A stretch of DNA of 34,481 nt. It comes from Rhizophagus sp. LPA8_4_AMF. Lineage: Eukaryota; Glomeromycota; Glomeromycetes; Glomerales; Glomeraceae. A program made the translations under genes and the position numbers. Numbering within the stretch: the stretch's first letter is position 1; each line of letters opens with the position of its first letter. This document shows positions 20,448 to 30,913 of this stretch, piece by piece. Below the pieces are notes generated by a model. That model made no database searches, was not told the origin of the DNA, and saw only the letters and a list, made by a program, of their open reading frames with translations. The stretch is from assembly GCA_021464525.1 (NCBI GenBank), contig JADRCO010000406.1, positions 1 through 34,481 on the forward strand, read 5' to 3'.

Positions 20448-21291
20448 ATGAGCTCTAAAAGACCCCGAAGAGGTAATAAACAATGATTCATAAATCTAAA
20501 AACTCTATTTATTGATTTTTCTTTTTTGTGGTAGGTAAAAGATCAAAAACATGGGACGAATCGACTTATGACCCATCAAATCAAGATGATGAGGATGAAG
20601 ATATGGAAGATGAATATGAAAGAGAATTTGAAGAGGAAGAAGAATTAGAAGAAGATGATGATGAAGATGTTGAAATGACGGTACCCGAAGTTGAAATTGA
20701 AGAAACCGAAGAAGAAGTTGAAATCGATGACTTTTCAAGACATAGACATGGTCAAATAGAAACTTATGAAGTTGATTCCATAATTCAAAGAAAATTTGAA
20801 AATGTAAAGAAAAAAATTCTTTTAAATTATTACTATTACGTTGTTAATTTTCTATTATTTTTTTTTTTTATCATAGGGTCGTGAAATGTTTTTAGTTCAA
20901 TGGAAAGGTTATACCAAACCTACGTGAGTAAATCGTTCGATTTACTTATTTAATCACAAAATTGATTATTAATTCACGTTAATTTTTTAGATGGGAACCG
21001 CGTGAAAATCTTGATAATTGTACTGAAGCGTTAGATAGTTTTTTTAGTTTAATTAAAGATGCTGATTTTGATTCGAAATCGGAGTCCGATTTAAAGCATG
21101 AAAAATGGAGGTCATCTATTAAAGAAGCTTACGAAACAAGTAAAAAGTTTGATTATGAGATTTATGAAAAATATATTCTTAGAAGAGGTCTCATTGAAGT
21201 TGGTGAGGGTTATAAGATTGAAAATGTTCCATTTGCTAATATTGCAAGTAGTGCAAGTAGACAGAATAGTATCTCTTCTTTGAAAGGTTAA
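20448..21291 (+). CDS. HP1-like chromodomain protein
   Basis: Four exons: 20448-20472, 20535-20803, 20877-20923, 20991-21291, giving 213 aa. The N-terminus is basic (MSSKRPRRGKR), followed by a very acidic stretch of about residues 26-80. The chromodomain covers about 86-137 (YEVDSIIQRKFEN, then GREMFLVQWKGYTKPTWEPRENL). The three aromatic cage residues that hold methyl-lysine in HP1 align as Tyr86, Trp107 and Tyr110 with the same spacing (21 and 3) as in Drosophila HP1, so binding to methylated H3K9 is a reasonable inference. After residue 140 the protein is charged (KHEKWRSSIKEAYETSKKF) and I do not recognise a chromoshadow domain, so it may be a reader without HP1-type dimerisation. Reading through the exon 2 donor would insert a Lys-rich run into the domain; splicing at AAT|GTAAAG gives the better domain. 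Confidence 0.87.
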
Positions 21292-22179
21292 TTAATTAAT
21301 GCAATTAGCTTATTTATTAATGTCATGTAATTTTTGAATCGATTCATTATATATAATTGCTATCATCACATTTTTGTTGACGAAATATTATTTAGTCAAC
21401 TTCGGTATTAAATTGTTCGATCTTAGAACTAAAATATCACTAGATATCCTACAAATCAACTTGACGGAGTAGGTACAGATTATACATGGTTATAGGCGTG
21501 CATCGGTGATGTTGGAGATGGATTTCATGATTTATACCAGGAATGGGCTATATATGTAATTCAATATTTTTTTACGAAATTTCACAATTTTCTGGAATAT
21601 GATACTAATAAAATACTGTGATTCTTGCCATCAATGATTATTTGAAAGCTAAGTGTATAGTTATACGAAAATTAGTATTTTTAGTATTAATAAATAGAGT
21701 AGTCTATCTCCGCATTTGATCCTTATAAAAATTTGTTAAATAACTTTCTATTTATGGATTTCCCTTTTTTTCTATAAATGGTATATTTTATTGATTGAAA
21801 AAGTTATAATTCTAGTTCAAGTATGAATTAAATCATTAATTATTAATAAATTATTTTAAATTTCTCGATTTAACTTTATATTAATTAGAGAATGATTTAA
21901 TGAATATCGTGAATCCGGTGCACTCATGAATTTTTTGTAATCATATAGACAATAGCAAATAACCAAAATATATAAATATGTGTATATATGAAAAACTATA
22001 CATTTAATTTATGAAAAAATGGATCCTGTCCACTTTATCAAAACGAGAAAAATTTACAGTGTGGAAAAAAAATTGTCCATTCAATCTAAATCTATAATGT
22101 TGTTAGGAAAAAAACAAGAGTTCTATTTGGGAATCTAATAGTCAACTGTTAAAGTAGATTAAAGTGAGAATAAAATAAA
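21292..22179. other. Convergent intergenic region, nothing recognised
   Basis: About 890 bases between the converging chromodomain and ASH-domain genes. No protein-like ORF, RNA gene or repeat that I can support. AT-rich with scattered short inverted words only. Confidence 0.55.
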
Positions 22180-23535
22180 TCATGAATGAGGATCATTATT
22201 CGCCATAGAAGTTGACTGACGATTTTCCAGTACACCTTTTGCTATGACATCAACCTTAACTTCGGCATTATTTATAGATTGTATTGTGACGATACCTTTA
22301 ACTTCACCTTCCGCTCTTGGTTGGAAACGAACAGGAATAATAGAGAAACCTTCGGGTTTAACTACGACACTATTCATCGGAAGAGATAAAACAAATTTAC
22401 CTCCAGGGCCAGTTGAAGTATCAACTTTACAAGTAAGTCTAATTGACTCTTTTGAAACGTTTGTTATTTTAATACCCATAGACCTTTGTTTACCGACTCT
22501 TGTAGGAGGCATTTTAATTTCAGATCCTTCAACTTCAAATTTTACTTCTTTTTTTGGAGGTTTATGTTTTTGTAGTAAGACACTAAAAGTATTTTCCGTA
22601 GCGACTCCTTGAAATTTCATACTAACAGAATCAACATCATTTGTACCAGCTTCAGAGGCATCTTCTAATACAAATGTTTGCATATAAGATCCAACACCTA
22701 AAGGACAAAAATGTACATCAACTCTTTCAGCATGTTTTGGACCTAGAAACCCTCTTGGTTTAGTTACTTTGAAAATATCATCTTCAACTTCTACTGCTGC
22801 ATTTGTTGCTGTACCTAAACGACGAAACGTTGGTTTACCAGCGGGAGTTAAACTCCAAGAGATCTGTTTTTCCGTTGGATTAAAAATATGAAAAACTCCA
22901 ATCGTTAATTCACGTATATTAGCAGAAGGAAAATTGATTTCACCAGGAACACCAATATGTATGAAGTTTGCGCTAGTTAGTGGTTCTCTAAGTGGTCTCA
23001 TTTCATGATGTTCATTTTGTAAAAATCCTGTAGTATTTTTACGTTTAGAAATATCCGGAGTATTTGAACGACTTCTAGAAGTTGTTCGGGAACCTGTCGG
23101 GGTATAAGTGGATTCTCTATTCTTTCTTCGAGATATTCTATTGATGTCCGGAGTGTTTGAACGACTATTTATTCCTGTACGAGCAGGTGTAGAATGTGAT
23201 CTTTTATTACTACTCCCGGAACCCTTTTCACTACTCGGAGTATTTGACCCACTACTAGTTTTTGAAGGCGTTATAAGTGATTCTGATGAGACATTTCCTA
23301 TTTCAACTGCCGTTTTATCTGTATCTGGAGAATTTGGTCGTGTTCCATTGGAAGTTGTTGTCGTATTACTTTTAGGCTCTTCGACATTAGGCTTGGTTGA
23401 TTCTGGAGTAACTAGAAGAGAGCCAGTCGGAGAAGATGTGAGAATATTTGACTTCTCATCACCTTCCAGTATAGTTGGAAGGTTCGGTTCACTGGCAATA
23501 AATTCCGTCGCATTAAAGCTTTGGTTATCTCCCAT
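22180..23535 (-). CDS. Protein with two ASH/MSP-type Ig domains, Cep192/SPD-2-like
   Basis: Intronless gene for 451 aa. Residues 1-180 are Ser/Thr/Pro-rich and disordered, with many SP/TP sites and two exact copies of SRSNTPDI (124-131 and 155-162), each followed by a basic RKN patch. Two beta-rich Ig-like domains follow. The first is at about 190-312 (NFPSANIRELTIGVFHIFNPTE, VDVHFCPLGVGSYMQTFVL). The second is at about 328-436 (VKFEVEGSEIKMPPTRVGKQ, SMGIKITNVSKESIRLTCK, IPVRFQPRAEGEVKGIVTIQ). The 'P.TRVGK...I.ITN.S' and 'V.F.P...G...G..TI.S' patterns are those of ASPM-SPD-2-Hydin (ASH) domains, closest in feel to the C-terminal domains of Cep192/SPD-2. Those proteins act at centrosomes; in a fungus without centrioles, a spindle-pole-body or cortical MSP-like role (as VAP proteins) would be the alternatives. 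Family assignment is by motif reading only. The TP sites suggest control by CDK or MAP kinase. Confidence 0.8.
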   Translation of the reverse strand: MGDNQSFNATEFIASEPNLPTILEGDEKSNILTSSPTGSLLVTPESTKPNVEEPKSNTTTTSNGTRPNSPDTDKTAVEIGNVSSESLITPSKTSSGSNTPSSEKGSGSSNKRSHSTPARTGINSRSNTPDINRISRRKNRESTYTPTGSRTTSRSRSNTPDISKRKNTTGFLQNEHHEMRPLREPLTSANFIHIGVPGEINFPSANIRELTIGVFHIFNPTEKQISWSLTPAGKPTFRRLGTATNAAVEVEDDIFKVTKPRGFLGPKHAERVDVHFCPLGVGSYMQTFVLEDASEAGTNDVDSVSMKFQGVATENTFSVLLQKHKPPKKEVKFEVEGSEIKMPPTRVGKQRSMGIKITNVSKESIRLTCKVDTSTGPGGKFVLSLPMNSVVVKPEGFSIIPVRFQPRAEGEVKGIVTIQSINNAEVKVDVIAKGVLENRQSTSMANNDPHS

Positions 23536-23959
23536 TATATTTTAAACTCAAAAAAATATATATATAAAAAAAAGAAAAAGGAATCGATCAAGAAATTGCA
23601 TATCGACACTTTTTTATATCAGATGTAGTGCCATACTTGTTACACTTGCTCAGACTCCTTGGTGGCTTATAAGGATACAACACAATCAGGATTGTGCAGA
23701 TAAATAAACCCCGTTTTGTAAAGTTCGTAAGTTACGCAATGACGATCCGAATTTAAACAGTTAATTTAAGATTAAAAATTAACCTTCTATGACAGTGTAT
23801 GAGAATCACGCCGACATCCACGAATCCTATAATAATATGTCATAAAATGTATAGAATCTTTGGTGACTCATTACAAACAATCTTTTTATACTTGTATAAA
23901 AGCCAAATCCTTCTTCAACTTCTAATATCACGAAATTTAACTGACGAGATAATTAAATC
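23536..23959. promoter_or_regulatory. Divergent promoter, ASH-domain gene / 95-aa gene
   Basis: 424 bases shared by two diverging genes. No coding sequence is supported. No regulatory motif stands out beyond AT-rich stretches. Confidence 0.4.
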
Positions 23960-24406
23960 ATGGCCGATAATACTGATCCTATTATTGCAATGACTGCTGG
24001 TTCTCGATCCGGTATCCTATATTTTCTATAAATGGATCTAGTGCTATTTTAATTTTATTAATCATTTTCTTGATGAAAATATTTTAATATTTTTAAATAC
24101 AGCTGCACTTATAGATGAAGATATAGCATGTGCAGTTCCTGAACTTACTTCTGGAAATTACAGTTGTGTAAATCAAGATGTCGCCCTAAAAGAAAAATTT
24201 GAAAAATATTATGAATATTACGAAACCGTTAAGGTAATTTTAAGCATATTTGTTCTTTTACGATAATTATTCTAAATTTATACATTTACTTTTGAAATTA
24301 GGATAAAGTTGTAAATTTTATGAGAGGAAGCATCAGTAAACAAAGCACTGCCGAAGATGAAAGCAAGGGAGCTATTGATGTTACTTCTTTAAAGAAAAAT
24401 CCGTGA
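23960..24406 (+). CDS. Small conserved-looking protein of unknown function, 95 aa
   Basis: Three exons, 23960-24011, 24103-24233 and 24302-24406, with canonical borders and a consistent frame, give 95 aa. The protein begins MADNTDPIIAMTAGSRS, then has an acidic/hydrophobic segment (DEDIACAVPELTSGNYSC) and an amphipathic helix rich in Lys, Glu and Tyr (KEKFEKYYEYYETVKDKVVNFM, residues about 44-66), and ends polar (SLKKNP). The single long helix resembles small coiled-coil subunits of complexes such as BLOC-1/BORC, but I cannot match it to a named family. Splicing through three exons with a helix running across the second join (TVK|DKV) is the main reason to believe it is real. Confidence 0.65.
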
Positions 24407-24951
24407 TTAATCTTATCATAAAATAAAATCTCTTTTATTAATGGAACATATATAATAAAATAATCCCATAAGTCACATGACTTAATTTTTTCATACATAA
24501 TCTTTTTCTGCCTCTCTCTTTATTCAAACATGCTATATATCAAGAAGATAATTTTAATTTAATTACATTTATGACATTCTACAATACTACAATACCCTAT
24601 GATGAACTTATTTTACCTCCTTTGGTCAAATACTTAGAAAATTCGCTCACAATTGCTCAATGTCTAATTTCTTCCACAACCTTTATTGATTAATTCTTAT
24701 CATTTTAAAGTAAAACGATAACCTTTTAAAGTTTATTTAGAATTCATTACCATTTAACATTATGTCTTCGTAGGCCTCATCGATAACAGTATTTATTGGC
24801 CAATCAGATCGCTTACCATTCTTCAAACCACTGTCGGTTAAATGACCTACATGGTGCATTTCCATCTAGGTTCAAAAAATAGATTTTTTTCACAATTTCT
24901 ACTTTGACCTTTTTCTCGGTGAAAATATTTTAATATTTTTTTTTATGAACA
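24407..24951. promoter_or_regulatory. Intergenic, upstream of the AAA-like NTPase gene
   Basis: A 40-codon ORF at 24571-24693 (starting MTFYNTTIPYDELILPP) reads protein-like but has no family and no sign of a longer gene; I leave it as doubtful. At 24795-24804 lies the perfect palindrome ATTGGCCAAT, two CCAAT boxes back to back, about 150 bases before the start of the NTPase gene. CCAAT-binding Hap factors commonly control fungal genes for mitochondrial proteins, which fits the product, but this is inference. Confidence 0.45.
24795..24804. promoter_or_regulatory. Back-to-back CCAAT boxes
   Basis: ATTGGCCAAT is a perfect 10-bp palindrome containing CCAAT on both strands, 148 bases before the ATG of the mitochondrial-type NTPase gene. 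Candidate Hap2/3/5-type site. Confidence 0.4.
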
Positions 24952-27010
24952 ATGATTCACTTTAATCGTGTTACAAAATTTCAATTACATAATCTTATAT
25001 TTAAAGAACACTATTTGGCTAGATTATATACCACTAATAAAAAAAATTCGACAACCCTTGTATCTCGGTTGGATAAGTTAAAGCTTTCTTTTGTAAAAGA
25101 TAAGAATCCTGTTCTTTTACAAAAAAGAAATTTGAATCAAGATACTAACGCTGCAGGAGTATGGGATCCTTTTCCTGGTAATTTTTGTTAATTTGTTTAT
25201 ATGCAACACATTTGCTATTGAAATTATTTTTACACTTCATTCGGATACGATTCATTAAAATAGATCCTTTTCAGCCAATTGTCGAATATTCTGCAGAAAC
25301 CGCACTGGGTGATGATGATGATGAGAAATCTGATCCAAAAAAGAAAAGAAGACTAGTAGGCAAAGTTGATTCTCGTTCTCCACCACCTCCAAAACAATCT
25401 TTCATGTCACCTCGTGTAATGGATGCTGTTTTAACTACTGTAATGGGTTTAGCGGCTGTAGGTCTTGGTGGTGTGTTATATCAAGCATGGTAAATAAATT
25501 AAGAAAAATTATTAATTTTATATAAAAGGTAGATTTTTTATATGTATAATTTTTTTTTTAATAAGGTATGAATGGAATGAAAATCATAAGGTTATGTTAT
25601 CATTTACAAAGCCAGCACCATTACTTAAATCAAGAACATCTGAATCATTTTTTGCTAGAGCAGAACAAAAAAAAATTGTAAATGTTGTGGCAGGTCTTGG
25701 TGCGGCAAAGTATTATTTACTTGTAGGTGAAAGAGGAACAGGAAAAACTCAATTAATATTAAATGCAATGGAAAAAATTGGACATTATGGAATTGTATTT
25801 TGTGAAGCTCATTCAGACAGTGAAGTTTTCAAAACAAGGTTAGGAAAAGCTTTAAATTATACGTATAGAGAAGACTATGTTGGTCAACTCTTTGCTAGAG
25901 AAGCACCTGAAAGAGGTATGTATTTATAAAAATCTTTTCTTTTGAATCCTTTTGTTTGAAATTTTATTGAAATTTATTATTTTTTAGGGTCTGCGTTGTT
26001 AGATGTCGAGAAAGCATTAAATATGGTTGAAGCAGTTGCAATTAAATATGTCAGAAGAAGAGGTCGTCCATTAGTTCTTGTCATTAATAACATTCATTCA
26101 TTTGGAGATGACGAAGACGGCGAAGACTTGTTGGAACTTCTTCAACAACGTGCAGAATCATGGGCTGCTTCCAGACTAGTTACATTAGTCTTCAACACAG
26201 ATGATTATAGTGTATATGAGCGGATGAGTAAGTTTAGTTCTTTTATATAAATTCTGGTTATGTTCGATGGATTCTAATTGTACGAAATGATTTAATTTTG
26301 ATTAGAACGAGATGCATCTCGTATGGACACGATTAGAATTAATGAGTTGACACATGAAGAAGCAATAAGATTATTGAAAGAAAAACGTCGTGGTCGCGAA
26401 ACAGATGAAGAAATTGAAGATATTATTAAAAATCGTATTGGGGGTCGTCTTTCCTACGTAAATCGATTGGGAAGAGAAGAAAGTATTGAGGGTAAGTAAA
26501 AAAACAGTTTAAATTTCAAATTTCAAATAAATTAATTTTTTTTTTTAAATTAATTTTATAGATACCGCAAGTCTACTTGAAAATGAAGAACGATCATGGA
26601 TTGTAACTCAAATTGGATTAATTCCAGATTTTGAAGAAACAGCATTTGATAGTCAAAAATATGCATCGTGTGCATGGAAATTAATTAGTGCTATAGTTAA
26701 ATCTGAAGAAAAAAAATTACCAATAAATGAATGTAGAATTGTCACAGGGAACCCGAAATGGATAGAAATGTTAGATCATGATAATATTATTATGATTGAT
26801 GATCATCAGAATGTTAAAGCTGATTCAAAAATTTTACAAAATATTTTTGAAGAAATAGTTAATTCGGAAGGATTTGAAGAATTATTAAGTAATGTTTGTG
26901 AAAGAGTTGAAGAAGTTGATAAAGAACAAAGAACAAGAGAATTGATATGGAGTAAAAAGAATGATCAAGTGATTAGATTTGGTCAGCCAAAGAAAGGTTG
27001 GTTCTGGTAA
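24952..27010 (+). CDS. Mitochondrial-type AAA-like P-loop NTPase with membrane anchor
   Basis: Six exons: 24952-25177, 25264-25489, 25566-25915, 25988-26227, 26306-26491, 26562-27010, for 558 aa. The N-terminus is basic with Arg, Lys, Ser and no acidic residues until Glu19, consistent with a mitochondrial presequence. An acidic/basic linker (DDDDEKSDPKKKRR) precedes a hydrophobic segment at about 128-149 (VLTTVMGLAAVGLGGVLYQA), probably one membrane span. The NTPase core has Walker A GERGTGKT at 205-212. The strand where Walker B is expected reads PLVLVINNIH (295-304), with Asn in place of the usual acidic pair. Later blocks (WAASRLVTLVFNTDDYSVYERM, then IGGRLSYVNRLGREESIE) resemble Orc1/Cdc6- or STAND-like ATPases, and the C-terminal part after about 410 is probably a winged helix. 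Fungal homologues of this architecture exist but I know no defined function. The exon 2 acceptor at 25262-25263 is chosen because it keeps the frame. Confidence 0.85.
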
Positions 27011-27743
27011 TTTATATATTACTATTTATTGTATATTTATATTTATTAGAAGTAGAAGTTAAATTTATTTATTATATTAAAAAAAAAAAATAAAATAAAA
27101 ATTTCCGATATTAGGAAATTTATATGGGCATATGGGTCAATCGTTTTTTTTTTTAACGATCAATTTTATTACTATAAAAGGAAATTAAGAATTTACAAAA
27201 AAGGAAATGATTTACAGTATTATAACATTTAGTAAAGATTAAAGAACACGATCGAATTTAACTATAATATTATTAGGGACTTAAAATTTAATGTTCAACG
27301 GAACTATCTACCATCCTGCACACCCAAATAGGTTCATTAAACTACCAGCAAAACTACTATTATTCATATAGATTTCGGTAATGTTATATATTTCCACACC
27401 TCAATCAACGCCTATAAGTGGCTATAACGGGTCAATTATTTTTTCTTGATGCTCTTTTTATTGTAAACCTCGCGAAATAATTGCTTCATGAGATAATTAC
27501 CTCGTGAGATAATTTTAATTTAACCTAGTGAGATAATCAACCAATAAAAGTTGTGTCGATCTACGATCAGTATGATTATTCAGCAAAATAGTCTTGTAGA
27601 AACTTTTTCTTCTTGCATTTCCCTCATTATTGTATTATATATTAGTTTAACTTGTTTTAAGGACACTAAATTTGAAAATTATCAATAAAACTATAAAATT
27701 CAGATATAAAAAAAGTTGTTTTCGTTTCTTCTTAAATTTAAAC
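27011..27743. promoter_or_regulatory. Upstream region of glutamate-cysteine ligase
   Basis: No gene. An 8-bp-stem hairpin (AAATTTCC, 7-base loop, GGAAATTT) lies at 27099-27121, just behind the NTPase gene. Four related 15-mers are arrayed at 27468-27538 (separate entry), followed by a CCAAT box at 27541-27545, about 200 bases before the ligase start. Confidence 0.5.
27468..27538 (+). repeat. Four regularly spaced 15-mers in the ligase promoter
   Basis: Four copies of a degenerate 15-mer, best consensus CCTCGTGAGATAATT: 27468-27482 (CCTCGCGAAATAATT), 27484-27498 (CTTCATGAGATAATT), 27500-27514 (CCTCGTGAGATAATT), 27524-27538 (CCTAGTGAGATAATC). Start-to-start distances are 16, 16 and 24 bases. 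The array sits 206-276 bases before the start codon of the glutamate-cysteine ligase gene. It may be a cluster of transcription-factor sites. Confidence 0.6.
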
Positions 27744-30561
27744 ATGGGTTTGTTATCTTTGGGCACACCATTACCATGGGAAGAAGCAAAAAAATATGCG
27801 GATTATATTCGCCATCATGGTATAAAGCAATTTTTATGGATTTATCATAAAATAAAAGATAAACAAAACGATTGTTTATTATGGGGTGATGAGGTAAAAA
27901 TTAAATGATGAATATATTTTGATATTAGTATTTTTTTTTTTAATTTGATTGAATTTGATCTAATAGGTTGAATATATGGTAATTGTATTTGATGAAGAAA
28001 ATAAGAATGCAAAATTATCTTTAAGATTATATGAAATTTTGAATGAATTACAAAAAGAGGAAGAAGCAGCTTTAAAAAATCCGAATTCCGAGTAAATTTT
28101 TCATCATACTCGCAGTTTTCTTTCGATTTGTAATTTTTCTACATTATTTATTTAAATAAATTAAATTTAGTAAAATGATTAAAACTTCATGGAAACCAGA
28201 ATACGGAGCATATATGCTTGAGGGTACGCCAGGGGTCCCATATGGAGGAACTTTGAAGGAATTACTTCAAGTTGAATCAAACATGAAGTATCGTAGACAA
28301 CTTGCAGCAAAATATATGAAACCGAATGAAGTTCCAATTACTATAGCTAGTTTTCCAAGACTTGGTTGCCAAGGTCAATTTCTGGAGCCTCATTATGAAC
28401 CAAAGGGTGAAGCTTCAAGAAGCTTATTTGTACCTGATGAAATAATTAATCCACATGCAAGATTTCCGTAAGTGAAGTTATTGTCATTACATAATATAAA
28501 TACTACGAATTTTGTTAAATTTTTTTAATTTTGAAACATTACTAGGACATTAACTGCTAACATCCGAAAACGCAGAGGATCGAAAGTTGCAATTAATATG
28601 CCAATTTTTCATGATATAAAAACTCCAAAACCTTTTATAGATCCAACAATTCCAAGAAATCGTAATTTATTTCCCGAAGACAAGGAGGCTGCTGAAGGCA
28701 TGGCACTACCTGACCATATTTATATGGATGCCATGGTTTTCGGTATGGGTTGTTGTTGTCTTCAGATTACTTTTCAAGCTTGTAATATTGAAGAAGCAAG
28801 AAGACTTTATGACCAATTGGCTAATATAGGTCCTATAATGGTAAATAGGTTCAACCTTATTCCGATTGTTTAATTTTATTGAAAATTAATTCATCTCTTA
28901 TTTGTAGCTAGCTTTAACAGCAGCTGCTCCAATTTATAGAGGATATCTTTCAGATGTGGATTGTAGATGGAATGTTATAGCAGGCAGTGTTGATGATCGT
29001 ACTAAAGAAGAACGTGGTCTAGAGGTTTTTAAGCTTCGTAATTTTGCGGAAAAAAAAAATTGAACAACATCTAGGAATTTTCATTTAAATATCTTTTTTC
29101 TCTCTTTAGCCTCTTAAGAATAATCGTTTTGTTATTAATAAATCTCGTTATGATTCAATTGATTGTTATATCTCTACGGATAAGACATTAAAGCCTGAAT
29201 ATAATGATTTGGATTTAGTATACGATAAAGAAATCTGTAAAAATTTGATGGATAATGGTTAGTAAATTTAATATATATATATATATATTTTCTAACATTT
29301 AAATATCAAGTGATAAATTTATTATTTGTAGGAATTGATGAACTTTTAGCCCGTCATGTAGCTCATTTGTTTATTAGAGATCCTTTAGTTATTTTTAAAG
29401 AATCATTGGAGGAACAGAATGACGAAAACGTTTCAGATCACTTTGAGGTATTTTACATTTGTTTCCACCTGATTTCATTTAATTATCAATTCATCGACCC
29501 TCTAAAAAAAAAACTTTATCCAGAACATACAATCAACAAATTGGCAAACAATGAGATTTAAACCTCCTCCACCTAATTCAAATATAGGTTGGAGAGTGGA
29601 ATTTCGCAGTATGGAAATTCAAATCACAGATTTCGAAAATGCTGCATTTGCAGTATTTATTGTTTTATTAACTAGAGCAATCTTAAGTTATGGCTTAAAT
29701 TTTTATATTCCTATTTCAAAGGTAATTATTAATATTTATTTATTACGATTTCTATTAATTATTTGTAATAATAATTATTTTATAGGTTGATGAAAATATG
29801 AAAATGGCTCATAGAAGGGATGCCGTATTAAATGAGAAATTTTGGTTTAGAAAAAATGTGTTTGAAAAAAATAATATTATGTATGACGGTTATGTAAATG
29901 TAGATAATGGTATGTTGATGTTGATATTTATTATGAATATTATTTTTTGTAGTAATAATCTTTCAAATATTAATATTACATACAATATCCAATTTAAAGA
30001 TAATATAGGCATGCAGCAACAAAATGTACATAATTATAATAATTCATTAGATAATAAATCAATTTCCATTGAAGATGAATATGAACAAATGAGTATTGAT
30101 AATATTATTAATGGAGATGTAGGTTGTTTATTTGTTCTTTAAAATTTTAAATAACGTCAATAATTCTAATTCGGGATTATTTTTTCTTTCAGGGTGATAA
30201 GTTTCCGGGATTGATAAATTTAATAAATCATTATCTAGAATCAATTAATATTGATATTGAATCAAGATGTATATTAGGAAAATATTTGGAATTTGTTAAA
30301 AAAAAGGCAAAGGGTAATTTTAAATTTTTATACTACTAAATAATACTATAATTACTACAACATTAATTTTAATTTTACTTCAAATTAGGTGAAATACAAA
30401 CAACAGCAAAGTGGATACGTGAATTTGTTAGATCCCATCCAAAATATCAACAGGATTCTGTTGTTACGCAAGAAATTAATTATGATCTAATGAAAACTAT
30501 TGAGAAGATTCAAAAAGGCGAAACAGAGACTCCTGAACTATTGGGGAATTTTAAAGTTTAA
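27744..30561 (+). CDS. GSH1: Glutamate-cysteine ligase (gamma-glutamylcysteine synthetase)
   Basis: It joins glutamate and cysteine with ATP, the first and rate-limiting step of glutathione synthesis in the cytosol. Twelve exons: 27744-27893, 27967-28091, 28171-28467, 28546-28840, 28908-29024, 29110-29257, 29332-29447, 29524-29721, 29786-29909, 30009-30118, 30193-30313, 30389-30561, giving 657 aa (human catalytic subunit 637, yeast 678). The start [19 protein letters not shown] matches the eukaryotic family start. Further landmarks are [87 protein letters not shown] and [12 protein letters not shown] (the substrate-binding and active-site part), and [16 protein letters not shown]. Donors at exon 5 (GTTTTT) and exon 6 (GTTAGT) are weak but joins restore ERGLEPLKNN and [11 protein letters not shown]. 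Intron 6 contains an (AT)n run near 29269-29288. The gene bears no sign of decay. Confidence 0.96.
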
Positions 30562-30910
30562 AATAATTTAAAGGTATATTTATATTAGATTATTTATTTA
30601 TTTCTTATTGAAGAATATTATTATATATATATTATTGATTTTTTTATTTTCTTATACAATAGTTTTAGTATTTACAAATAACAAATAGTATTTTAGGTAA
30701 GAGTTTAATTTTTTTTATTTTAATATTGAAATAGTTTTATAAATTCAAAATTCTTTTGAATCAAATATTGAACTTCTGAAATTAATTTAAGGTATCTTTT
30801 CATTATTTATATATAGATAAATGTATAATATATGATTATTGCTATTTCAATTTACTTCAAATCATATTTCTTGATTAAAAATCAAAATACTAAATATTTG
30901 CATTGCATAA
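30562..30910. other. 3' flank of ligase gene, AT-rich
   Basis: Nothing recognisable beyond AT-rich sequence and a short (AT)n run near 30620-30632. Confidence 0.5.
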
Positions 30911-30913
30911 TAA

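Noticed and set aside
22244-23545. Plus-strand ORFs antisense to the ASH-domain gene
   Set aside because: They mirror the complement of a strong coding region; their Leu/Ser-rich translations show no domain.
27468-27538. CRISPR-like array
   Set aside because: Four short repeats at regular distance looked array-like, but units are 15 nt with 1-9 nt spacers in a eukaryotic promoter; a transcription-factor site cluster fits.
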